DNA from: JANXSD01 sp038206385
GTDB taxonomy: Bacteria > Bacteroidota > Bacteroidia > AKYH767-A > OLB10
DNA length: 15,319 nt
NCBI GenBank assembly: GCA_038206385.1
Contig: JBBRAW010000091.1
Coordinates: forward strand, 1-15,319
Direction of reading: 5' to 3'
Part shown: one piece after another, positions 1 through 6,462 of the stretch
Position numbering within the stretch: position 1 is the stretch's first letter
Layout: every line of letters begins with the position of its first letter
Translations under genes and position numbers: made by a program
The notes under the pieces: model-generated
The model's input: the letters and a program-made list of their open reading frames with translations, nothing else
Told to the model about the DNA's origin: nothing
Database searches by the model: none

Positions 1-2247
1 AATATAGGTGAGATAAATAAACATATCGATAATCATTGCATTTGGATTGATCCTAAAGATGGAAATCATCTTTTATGTGGAACTGATGGTGGCGTATATG
101 AAACTTGGGATTTTGCAAAAACATGGGACTTTAAAGATAATTTGCCAGTAACACAATTTTATAAAGTAGCTACTGATAATGCTTATCCATTTTATAATGT
201 TCATGGTGGTACTCAAGATAATTGTAGTCTTGGTGGACCTAGTCGCACTACTTCAATGAATGGAATTGTGAATGCAGATTGGTTTGTTACTTCAACAGGC
301 GACGGTTTTGTTACACAAGTGGATCAAAGTAATTCAGATATTATTTATGCAGAAAGTCAATACGGTGGTTTAAATCGATTCGATAAAAAAAGTGGTGAGT
401 ATTTACCAATAAAACCTGTTGAACGTGAAGGTGAAGAAACATATCGTTGGAATTGGGATGCCCCATTATTAATCAGTCAGCATAGTAATACAAGACTTTA
501 TTTTGGTGCTAATAAATTATTTAAAACCGATGATCGTGGTAACTCATGGACAGTTATTAGTCCTGATTTAACAAGACAAATTGATAGAAATAAATTAGAA
601 ATAATGGGAAGGGTTTGGTCGGTTGATGCAATTGCAAAAAATGGTAGTACGGATATTTACGGACAATTAACAAGTATTGCCGAATCAAAATTTGATGCGA
701 ACATGATTTGGGTTGGTACAGATGATGGATTAATTCAACTTACTACTGATGGTGGAAAAAACTGGACGAAATTTGATAATATTCTTGGAGCTCCCAATCA
801 AAGTTATGTGCATCAAATAATTTCTTCCTTGCATGATAAGAATACTGCTTATGTTTGTTTTAATCATCATCGTTACGGTGATTTTAAACCCTATATTTTT
901 AAAACTATTGATGCTGGTAAATCATGGAAAGCAATTCAATCTAATTTGCCTGAAAGAGGATCTGTATATTCAATTGCAGAAGATCATGTGGATCCCAATT
1001 TATTATTTGTTGGTACAGAATTCGGAATTTATTTTAGTAACGATGGTGGACTAAAATGGATTCAATTAAAATTTGGATTACCTACTGTTGCTGTTCGTGA
1101 TATTAAAATTCAACAACGAGAAAATGATTTAGTACTTGCAACATTTGGTCGCGGATTATATATTTTGGATGACTACTCACTATTGAGAAATTTAAAGAAA
1201 GAAGATTTAAATAAACCTGCTATATTATTTCCAATTAAAGAAAGTTTAATGTTTGTTGAGAGTATGCCTTTAGGGTTAAGAGATAAAGGACATCAAGGCA
1301 GTGGTTATTTTGAATCACAAAATCCTGAAGTAGGAGCAGTGTTCACTTATTATTTGAAAGACTCCGTTAAGAAATTAAAAGACAAACGTAAAGACGCGGA
1401 AAAATTAAAAATTGATAAGAAAGAAAGTGTTTTCTATCCAAGTATTGATAGCCTTCGTTTGGAGGATAATCAACCAGATCCATATTTGTTATTTACAATT
1501 AAAGACTCTTCGGGAAAAATTATTCGTTATTTAAAATCACCAGCGAAAAGTGGATTACAACGTATTGTTTGGGATTTTAGATATCCAACTCCAGCACCGG
1601 TAAATAATCGCCCTATTCCCGAAGAAGATCAATTGTTTTCTGATGAAGAATTAGGGAATAGAACCGCGCCAGGAATTTATAATGTTTCGATTTCTAAATA
1701 TGAAGATGGAATACTTTCAAAGTTAACTGAACCTATTTCTTTTACTTGTAAGCAACTTGAAAATAGTAATCTTCCTCGTGACATTTCCGAGAATGATAAA
1801 TTTTATCAAAAAGTTGCTGAACTAAGAAAAGCTGTAAGTGCCGCCACTGACATTGCTAACACCATGGATCAACGATTAAAAAATATTAATCTAGCACTTC
1901 AAGATATTCAAGGACCTTCAGATAAAATGCTTTTAAAAGCAAATGATATTGCAAAGAAAATGTTGGCAGTAAATATTCAATTATCGGGTGATAAAACTAA
2001 ATCTAAGAGAGAAATGGAAACTGGTCCATCCATTAATGATAGAGTTTCTTTAATTCAAAGTAGTATTGTGAATTCAACTGCAATAATTCCTGCAATTTAT
2101 ACAGATTCTTATTTGGTTGCAGCCAAACAATTTACTAGTGCACTAGCAGATTTAAAATTGATTGATTTAATGATAGATGAATTGGAAAAAGAGCTAGAAG
2201 TTAATCATGCTCCTTATACTCCCGGAAGATGGCCAGAATGGAAGTAG
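1..2247 (+). CDS. Sortilin/VPS10-like Asp-box (BNR) repeat protein, 5' truncated by the window edge
   Basis: The frame is open from base 1 to a TAG at 2245-2247, giving the last 748 residues. An internal TTG at 142 is not the real start, because clear family sequence (IWIDPKDGNHLLCGTDGGVYE) lies upstream of it. The chain has repeated Asp-boxes of the S/T-x-D-x-G-x-x-W type: TDDRGNSW, TTDGGKNW, TIDAGKSW and SNDGGLKW, which mark blades of a beta-propeller. The propeller part ends near base 1170 (FGRGLYILDDYS). The remaining third is a charged region with an immunoglobulin-like stretch and helices, and it ends in the family-typical YTPGRWPEW. Such proteins are often annotated as glycosyl hydrolase or VPS10 domain protein, are usually exported, and have no firmly established reaction. 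No T9SS sorting domain is visible at the C-terminus. The family call is firm; function is unknown. The gene converges on the next one, with about 100 bases between them. Confidence 0.85.
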   Translation, partial: NIGEINKHIDNHCIWIDPKDGNHLLCGTDGGVYETWDFAKTWDFKDNLPVTQFYKVATDNAYPFYNVHGGTQDNCSLGGPSRTTSMNGIVNADWFVTSTGDGFVTQVDQSNSDIIYAESQYGGLNRFDKKSGEYLPIKPVEREGEETYRWNWDAPLLISQHSNTRLYFGANKLFKTDDRGNSWTVISPDLTRQIDRNKLEIMGRVWSVDAIAKNGSTDIYGQLTSIAESKFDANMIWVGTDDGLIQLTTDGGKNWTKFDNILGAPNQSYVHQIISSLHDKNTAYVCFNHHRYGDFKPYIFKTIDAGKSWKAIQSNLPERGSVYSIAEDHVDPNLLFVGTEFGIYFSNDGGLKWIQLKFGLPTVAVRDIKIQQRENDLVLATFGRGLYILDDYSLLRNLKKEDLNKPAILFPIKESLMFVESMPLGLRDKGHQGSGYFESQNPEVGAVFTYYLKDSVKKLKDKRKDAEKLKIDKKESVFYPSIDSLRLEDNQPDPYLLFTIKDSSGKIIRYLKSPAKSGLQRIVWDFRYPTPAPVNNRPIPEEDQLFSDEELGNRTAPGIYNVSISKYEDGILSKLTEPISFTCKQLENSNLPRDISENDKFYQKVAELRKAVSAATDIANTMDQRLKNINLALQDIQGPSDKMLLKANDIAKKMLAVNIQLSGDKTKSKREMETGPSINDRVSLIQSSIVNSTAIIPAIYTDSYLVAAKQFTSALADLKLIDLMIDELEKELEVNHAPYTPGRWPEWK

Positions 2248-2346
2248 AGAAGTCTTTGCTTTTATATCGATTTAATGAGATAGATTCGACGTTAGAATAA
2301 TATTTAATTTCGAATCCAACCTTTTGGTAAAATGAATTAACTTAAC

Positions 2347-3735
2347 TTAGATAGAAGTTGAGTGCTCCAATAATTTCTTCTTAATTCCTTTCTTCATAAA
2401 TTGCATTAAAATATTTTGAATGTCTTTATTGTGATTGTATCTTTTGATATAATCTTTAAAATCATTTATATTAGTTTGCTCATAAGTTGAATCAATATAG
2501 CCAAAGCCTTTGTATTGTCCTTTCTCAATAAAAACTATTGACTTTTCAATTAACGTTCTTCCATTATCAACAATAAAAAAACTTTCGTTATTAAAACTAA
2601 TTTCATCAATTGCGGCAAATACGCGTTTGTTATAAATTTCTGAATCTTCCTTGTGCACACAAGCACCATTGCATTTATGAATTTGATAGTTAAAGCATGG
2701 TCCAAATACATTGTGTAAATCACATTTACTTAAACATAAATTATTTTTTTCGAGCACCTTGTAAATAATATTTTTTGCTGCAAATAAGTTGTCGGCAGTA
2801 GTAATTTGTTCAACACCTTCTTTTAATCGTTCTATTTTTAAATTGATATAGCCACCAATGTCTAAATATTTATAGATACCATAATAAGGAATTGAACGTG
2901 TTCTTTTTTGTGAAGTATTATAAATCGGACGTAATTTTTTTATTTCATCCGATTCCAACAGTAATGCTATTAGTTCACTTCCAGTATTTTCAAAACTGAT
3001 GTCAGCAATTTCATGTTGTAATCGAACGGTTTTCTTGCTTTTTTGATTTGCAAAATGTTGGAGAATCCGTTTTTTAATGTCTTTACTTTTTCCTACATAA
3101 ATTACATCTCCATTTTGATTATGAAAATAGTAGATGCCAGTAACGAATGGTGGAATTTTTTTAAAATTTTCTTCGCTAAGTAAAGGTGGAAATGCAGTTT
3201 TCTTTGATTCAGTGGAAATCCATTGAGGTGTTATTGGGTGTTGTGCATTTTCAAGTATCATTGAAAATAATAGTGCTGTTGCGGCCGCATCTCCAAGTGC
3301 CCGATGCCTATTTTTAAGATGTATCCCCAAGCTGTTACATAGGTTTCCTAAGCTGTAAGATGGTAGTCCAGTAAAAGTACTTCTACTTAAGCGTACTGTA
3401 CATAATGTTTTTCGTTGATAGGAATATCCTAAATCTTTAAATGCAGCTTTAATAAATCCATAATCGAAACCAACATTGTGTGCAACAAAAACACAATCTT
3501 CTGTTAGTTCAATAATTTCTTTGGCGATCTCATGAAACTCTGGCGCATCCTTTACCATGTCGTCAGTAATACCCGTGTGTTGAGTAATAAAATAGGGTAT
3601 AGTGCACTTTGGGTTAACAAGCGTTGAGAATTCTTTAATAATGCTTTTTCCATCATGAATGATAATAGCAATCTCCGTTATCCTTCCTGTTGTCGCATTC
3701 CCGCCAGTAGTTTCTATGTCAATTATTGCATACAT
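2347..3735 (-). CDS. DEDDh 3'-5' exonuclease fused to a UvrC/Cho-like GIY-YIG endonuclease
   Basis: A 462-residue two-nuclease protein. Residues 1-165 are a DnaQ/epsilon-type exonuclease: Exo I with D6 and E8 (DIETTG), Exo II with D91 (NVGFDYGF), Exo III with H144 and D149 (HRALGDAAA). Residues 197-275 are a GIY-YIG domain: GIYYF at 200, YVG at 213-215, R223, and the catalytic Glu about E254 (GSELIALLLESDEIKKLRP). Residues 334-360 carry C338, C347, C355 and C359 in a C-x8-C-x7-C-x3-C pattern. This matches the cysteine set that binds a 4Fe-4S cluster in UvrC (RPCLQYQIGRCLGPC in E. coli; here GPCFNYQIHKCNGAC). No RNase H-like UvrC C-terminal half or helix-hairpin-helix is present, so it resembles Cho plus an exonuclease. 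Likely role is DNA repair incision and trimming (inference). The start codon is preceded by a TTTG at 3746-3743, so the leader may be very short. It lies downstream of the peroxidase gene with a 258-base gap, so it is probably transcribed separately. Confidence 0.92.
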   Translation of the reverse strand: MYAIIDIETTGGNATTGRITEIAIIIHDGKSIIKEFSTLVNPKCTIPYFITQHTGITDDMVKDAPEFHEIAKEIIELTEDCVFVAHNVGFDYGFIKAAFKDLGYSYQRKTLCTVRLSRSTFTGLPSYSLGNLCNSLGIHLKNRHRALGDAAATALLFSMILENAQHPITPQWISTESKKTAFPPLLSEENFKKIPPFVTGIYYFHNQNGDVIYVGKSKDIKKRILQHFANQKSKKTVRLQHEIADISFENTGSELIALLLESDEIKKLRPIYNTSQKRTRSIPYYGIYKYLDIGGYINLKIERLKEGVEQITTADNLFAAKNIIYKVLEKNNLCLSKCDLHNVFGPCFNYQIHKCNGACVHKEDSEIYNKRVFAAIDEISFNNESFFIVDNGRTLIEKSIVFIEKGQYKGFGYIDSTYEQTNINDFKDYIKRYNHNKDIQNILMQFMKKGIKKKLLEHSTSI

Positions 3736-3993
3736 CGCAATGCAAATTATAAATTTAAAAAATTCAAATAATAAAGATTTTTTTATCTAAACAATAGTGA
3801 TCAATAAAATAATATCGAATTAATTTATTGGCTATTCCAATAATTTAGTTTTATGATCATTGAATTAAATGTTTGTTATATCTGTCAATAAATAATAGCG
3901 CAATTTGGTTTGGCTATTATCAACAAAAATACATATTATCTTTAAAGATATTATTTAAAGAGCAGATAGAAAAATAAGGATGAAAAGAATAGA

Positions 3994-4824
3994 TTATTTA
4001 AGAACTACAATTTTTTCAGTCTTAGTTTGGTTACCAATTTGCGCACGAACAATGTAGATTCCTTGGTTTAAAGATGAAGTAGAATAATTGAATGCGAAAT
4101 AACCATTTGATAAGCCACTATATATTTTTGAAATAACTTGTCCTTGGATATTTACTAAATCAATATTCACATTAATCGAATTATTTAATGTGCTCGAAAA
4201 TTGAATTAATTGTTGAGCATTATTCATCTTCACATCTATAGAAGTATTTGCAGTATTTTGATGAACTGCGGTAACAGTTGATGGACTAAGAATCCAATTT
4301 GTGATTGCAGTATCAAAAGGAGCAGTTGTGGATTGAAAATGTCTTACCCAATGTCCTGTTTCATCAATACAAAATTTATTAAAATTCCATGATACAGGGG
4401 CATTAGCAACGCCATTCAAATCCTGACGTTGAAGCCATTTATACACATCAGCAGTATCTGTGGCAGTAATTGAAACCTTTTGCATCATGGGGAAAGTCAC
4501 ACCATAATGACTAGTGCAAAATGTAGCAATCGTACTGTCAGCATATGGATCTTGACCACCGAAATCATTACAAGGGAATCCTACAACAACAAAATTGTTA
4601 GCGCTATAGGTAGAGTCTAATGCCTGCAACAATCCAAATTGGTAGGTATAGCCGCAAAATGAAGCGGTATTTACTACTAGAACTTTCTTGCCATAAAACT
4701 GAGATAGCGGAATCGTATCCCCAACTATGGAGATAACGGTAAAATCATGAAATGTTTGTTGGCAATTTCCAACAAAGGAATAAACCACTAATAGGAGAGA
4801 AAGTAGAGTTTTACGAATCTTCAT
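3994..4824 (-). CDS. Exported glutathione-peroxidase-type thiol peroxidase with T9SS C-terminal sorting domain
   Basis: 276 residues from the chosen ATG at 4824. A longer frame to 4878 adds 18 residues, but only the shorter start puts a signal peptide at the N-terminus (MKIRK, then LLSLLLVVYSFVG, cleavage near residues 20-23). Peroxidase motifs follow: NTASFCGYT with peroxidatic C57 (cysteine, not selenocysteine), GFPCNDFGGQ with Q91, and WNFNKF with W146 and N147, completing the Cys-Gln-Trp-Asn tetrad. C103 (TFCTSHYGVTFP) sits where thioredoxin-dependent 2-Cys family members have the resolving cysteine. Residues about 195-276 form a type A T9SS sorting domain (VNIQGQV...LNQGIYIVRAQ...TEKIVVLK). 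The enzyme is therefore predicted to be sent across the outer membrane and to reduce peroxides at or outside the cell surface. The reductant there is unknown. Upstream, TATATTTA (4849-4842) is a near match to the Bacteroidota -7 box. Confidence 0.9.
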   Translation of the reverse strand: MKIRKTLLSLLLVVYSFVGNCQQTFHDFTVISIVGDTIPLSQFYGKKVLVVNTASFCGYTYQFGLLQALDSTYSANNFVVVGFPCNDFGGQDPYADSTIATFCTSHYGVTFPMMQKVSITATDTADVYKWLQRQDLNGVANAPVSWNFNKFCIDETGHWVRHFQSTTAPFDTAITNWILSPSTVTAVHQNTANTSIDVKMNNAQQLIQFSSTLNNSINVNIDLVNIQGQVISKIYSGLSNGYFAFNYSTSSLNQGIYIVRAQIGNQTKTEKIVVLK

Positions 4825-5132
4825 GAATTTGTTTGGTAGAGTAAATATACTATTAAAATATGCCAGATGAAGAGGCAAATAAAAATTTTATTCCAATAGA
4901 GCGTTTCTTTTTGAATTAGACTTTCAAAACTTAGGTTCTATTGAGATTGATTCGCCATTTTCATTCTAAAATGACATACGCAAAGATGATGAGTCTGGAT
5001 TTAATGGTTGAAAAATAAATGTGCAGATTTGTATTTCCCATTTTTATAGTAATTTGATATTATCAAAATCATGGAATAAGCGATATATTCTTGGATTTTT
5101 TAATAAAATGACATCCTGTAAATTCTGGTTTT
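4825..5132. other. Intergenic stretch between transposase and peroxidase genes
   Basis: No convincing gene here. It holds the upstream region of the peroxidase gene (on the minus strand) and the 3' flank of the RAYT. An ATTCGCC at 4950-4956 equals seven of the eight bases of one REP-like palindrome arm but has no partner arm. The 11-mer TAAAATGACAT occurs at 4967-4977 and 5104-5114, which may be chance in AT-rich DNA. No hairpin with a T-tract is seen after the transposase stop. Confidence 0.5.
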
Positions 5133-5852
5133 TTACGGTTCAAATTTTTCCATCCATTTTGTAGGATTATGAATAATATAATTTGAAATATTTTGATATG
5201 ATTGTTCGTTTCGAATAATGTGTTCGTGATAATTTCGTTGCCAAACGGCACACCCTATATTCATTAAATTCAATTGTTTTGTTACCGATGATTTATATCC
5301 CCGAATAATTGCACCTATTGTATTTGATGGACCCTGTGGGGGCGAATTGCATTCGCCCTTGTGAACATTAACAATTTTGTGCGAATGCAATTCGTCATCA
5401 CCATTATTGTTGCTATCATTTTCGGGCGAATGCAATTCGTCATCACCATTTTTGTTGCGATCGTTTTCGGTCGAATGCAATTCTTTATCACCATTATTGT
5501 TGCCATAGTTTTCGGGCGAATGCAATTCGCCCCTATCCAATATCCGTATAATACCATGTATGTGGTTGGGCATTATAATAAATTCGCCCAATTCAACATT
5601 GGGGCGTATTTTTGGGGTATTCAACCATTCATCATTTGCAATTTTTCCCGCATTGTTCAACACCATTTTCCCATTGGTGATTTCGCCAAACAAAAACGCC
5701 CTATTCTGACAACAAATGGTTATAAAATACAAACCCGCCTGCGAATAATCGTATCCCTTTAAACGGATAGACCTTCGGTGATGGATATTCGGATTATATA
5801 TTGGTTTGCCGTTCATTGTTTGTTTTGGTTGTGATAAATGAAATTCGCCCAT
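5133..5852 (-). CDS. REP-associated tyrosine transposase (RAYT, Y1/IS200-like HUH family) with an in-frame palindrome array
   Basis: 239 residues. The N-terminus (YNPNIHHRRSIRLKGYDYSQ, then YFITICCQNR) is typical of Bacteroidota RAYTs. The HUH motif is H97-I98-H99 (MPNHIHGII). The catalytic tyrosine is most likely Y225 in SNYIIHNPTKW, by alignment in memory to the DYIYINPVKHG segment of E. coli RayT (Y115). WQRNYHEHIIRNE precedes it, as expected. These enzymes nick single-stranded REP hairpins; they are usually single-copy and domesticated rather than true insertion sequences. Residues about 107-171, between HUH and tyrosine, are an extra low-complexity segment with 15-residue repeats starting ELHS(P/T)EN, encoded by the repeat array described separately. 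All catalytic residues and the frame are intact, so the gene may be functional. The start could be the first ATG (MGEFH) or M13 (MNGKPIYNPN). No terminal inverted repeats or target duplication were found around the gene. Confidence 0.9.
   Translation of the reverse strand: MGEFHLSQPKQTMNGKPIYNPNIHHRRSIRLKGYDYSQAGLYFITICCQNRAFLFGEITNGKMVLNNAGKIANDEWLNTPKIRPNVELGEFIIMPNHIHGIIRILDRGELHSPENYGNNNGDKELHSTENDRNKNGDDELHSPENDSNNNGDDELHSHKIVNVHKGECNSPPQGPSNTIGAIIRGYKSSVTKQLNLMNIGCAVWQRNYHEHIIRNEQSYQNISNYIIHNPTKWMEKFEP
5340..5532 (-). repeat. BIME-like array of five REP-like palindromes, 45-base period, inside the RAYT gene
   Basis: On the plus strand GGGCGAAT-NNN-ATTCGCCC gives an 8-bp stem and a 3-base loop. 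Perfect copies lie at the two outer ends: 5340-5358 (loop TGC) and 5514-5532 (loop GCA, so opposite orientation). Degenerate copies start at 5379, 5424 and 5469, in the same orientation as 5514, and the four are spaced exactly 45 bases apart. The spacers are near identical (TCATCACCATTATTGTTG type). Because 45 is a multiple of three, the array is read in frame as 15-residue units in the transposase. The arrangement of head-on palindromes with tandem amplification resembles bacterial BIMEs. That this is the enzyme's own recognition repeat is inference. Confidence 0.85.
5833..5850 (-). repeat. Degenerate REP-like palindrome copy overlapping the RAYT start
   Basis: Read on the minus strand from 5850, GGGCGAATTTCATTTATC matches the 19-base palindrome at about 14 of 19 positions, with the left arm intact and the right arm decayed. 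It begins at the G of the first ATG and encodes GEFHLS, comparable to GELHSP and GECNSP in the internal array. Confidence 0.45.
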
Positions 5853-5922
5853 GAAATTTTATCGTTTCTTTTATTAAAAACATTTATTCCATGAAGGTAA
5901 TTTCCCGTCTATTTCAAAATAA

Positions 5923-6144
5923 CTATGAATTAAAATTATTACTATATCTGGGTAAATCGTAATTAACATCATATGGATAATAAACTAAATTAGTATTTTG
6001 TGTAATACCACTAATAACATTTTCAGTTTTGAGGCGTAGTAAAAAAAAGTTTATGGCTTCTGTACATGAAAAATTCAAATATTTTTTGATATATTGTTTA
6101 GTTAACTTTAAAATATTTGCTCTGTAGAGTGCATAAAAAAAGCC
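5923..6144 (-). pseudogene. Possible relic: C-terminal fragment of an unidentified protein
   Basis: On the minus strand a frame stays open for 73 codons, from just after a TGA at 6147-6145 to a TAG at 5925-5923. It contains no ATG. The only plausible start is a TTG at 6078, which would give 51 residues. The predicted sequence (ending YYPYDVNYDLPRYSNNFNS, with EAINFFLLRLKTENVISGIT before it) has protein-like composition, but I do not recognise the family. The first codons overlap the T-tract of the tRNA terminator, so a full-length gene cannot have started here. Chance openness in AT-rich DNA is the main alternative. The rest of 5853-6134 shows nothing else. Confidence 0.3.
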
Positions 6145-6162
6145 TCAATGAAGAGGCTTTTT
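6135..6162 (-). terminator. Intrinsic terminator of tRNA-Lys
   Basis: On the minus strand, AAAAAGCCTC, loop TTCATT, GAGGCTTTTT form a 10-bp stem with a seven-T run. It starts three bases after the tRNA 3' end. A five-T run on the other strand could also stop plus-strand transcription. Confidence 0.9.
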
Positions 6163-6165
6163 AAG

Positions 6166-6238
6166 TGATCCCGCTGGGACTCGAACCCAGGACCCATACA
6201 TTAAAAGTGTATTGCTCTACCAACTGAGCTACGGAATC
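6166..6238 (-). tRNA. tRNA-Lys (anticodon TTT)
   Basis: A 73-base cloverleaf. Acceptor GATTCCG pairs with CGGGATC (one T-G wobble), D-stem GCTC/GAGC, anticodon stem ATACA/TGTAT around loop CTTTTAA, five-base variable loop GGGTC, T-stem CTGGG/CCCAG around TTCGAGT, discriminator A. The anticodon TTT lies at 6205-6203. The 3' CCA is not encoded, as is common in Bacteroidota. It stands alone, with its own promoter and terminator. Confidence 0.97.
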
Positions 6239-6283
6239 TAGTACTTTTGGTTAGCGCTTGGTCTTGTAGGCCAAATGCGGGTG

Positions 6284-6315
6284 CAAATGTATGATTTCTA
6301 TGAAATGAAAAACAA
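6284..6315 (-). promoter_or_regulatory. Bacteroidota-type promoter for tRNA-Lys
   Basis: On the minus strand, TTG at 6315-6313 is followed after 21 bases by TACATTTG at 6291-6284, an exact match to the Bacteroidota -7 consensus TAnnTTTG with a -33 TTG. Transcription would begin near 6277-6280, about 40 bases before the mature tRNA. Confidence 0.75.
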
Positions 6316-6462
6316 GAATGTAACATCATTTATTTGTCAATATCTCAAATTGTTGAAAATCAGTAATAATGATCTTTTATTAACAATAATAAATGGTTGA
6401 TTTAACCTGCTTTTTGCCATTTCTCTCCATTCTAACAGTGTTTTGCTTGTGAAATTCTGCTT

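Noticed and set aside
2283..2316. Inverted repeat GATTCGA/TCGAATC between the convergent genes, as a terminator
   Set aside because: The 20-base loop is long, the stem is only 7 bp, and no T-tract follows on either strand.
3822..3846. Hairpin TTATTGG-CTATT-CCAATAA between the peroxidase and exonuclease genes, as a terminator
   Set aside because: The stem is AT-rich and weak and has no T-tract after it. It lies about 150 bases from the peroxidase stop.
3937..3950. Perfect 14-base palindrome TATCTTTAAAGATA, possibly an operator
   Set aside because: A single AT-rich palindrome with no second copy and no regulator gene nearby; chance is likely.
4967..5114. Direct repeat TAAAATGACAT flanking 126 bases, as a target duplication
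   Set aside because: It does not flank the transposase gene, a near-identical 11-mer occurs again near 14418, and AT-rich chance matches are expected.
5340..5532. CRISPR array
   Set aside because: The repeats are too few and divergent, the spacers are near identical rather than unique, no cas genes are present, and the whole stretch is coding.
5315..5557. An 80-codon minus-strand frame with NCIRPK repeats
   Set aside because: It is the same 45-base repeat read in another frame within the RAYT gene.
5361..5762. A 133-codon open frame on the plus strand opposite the RAYT, with repeated hydrophobic units
   Set aside because: It is the antisense of the RAYT array; the repeats are open in both strands because of their palindromic core. 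The minus-strand frame has HUH and tyrosine motifs, so it is the real gene.
5133..6238. A complete mobile element or genomic island at tRNA-Lys
   Set aside because: No integrase and no duplicated tRNA 3' end are present, and RAYTs usually do not carry ends or mobilise themselves.
6374..6393. AT-only stem after the GNAT-like gene
   Set aside because: Only A-T pairs, about 7 bp, and no T-run; too weak to call as a terminator.
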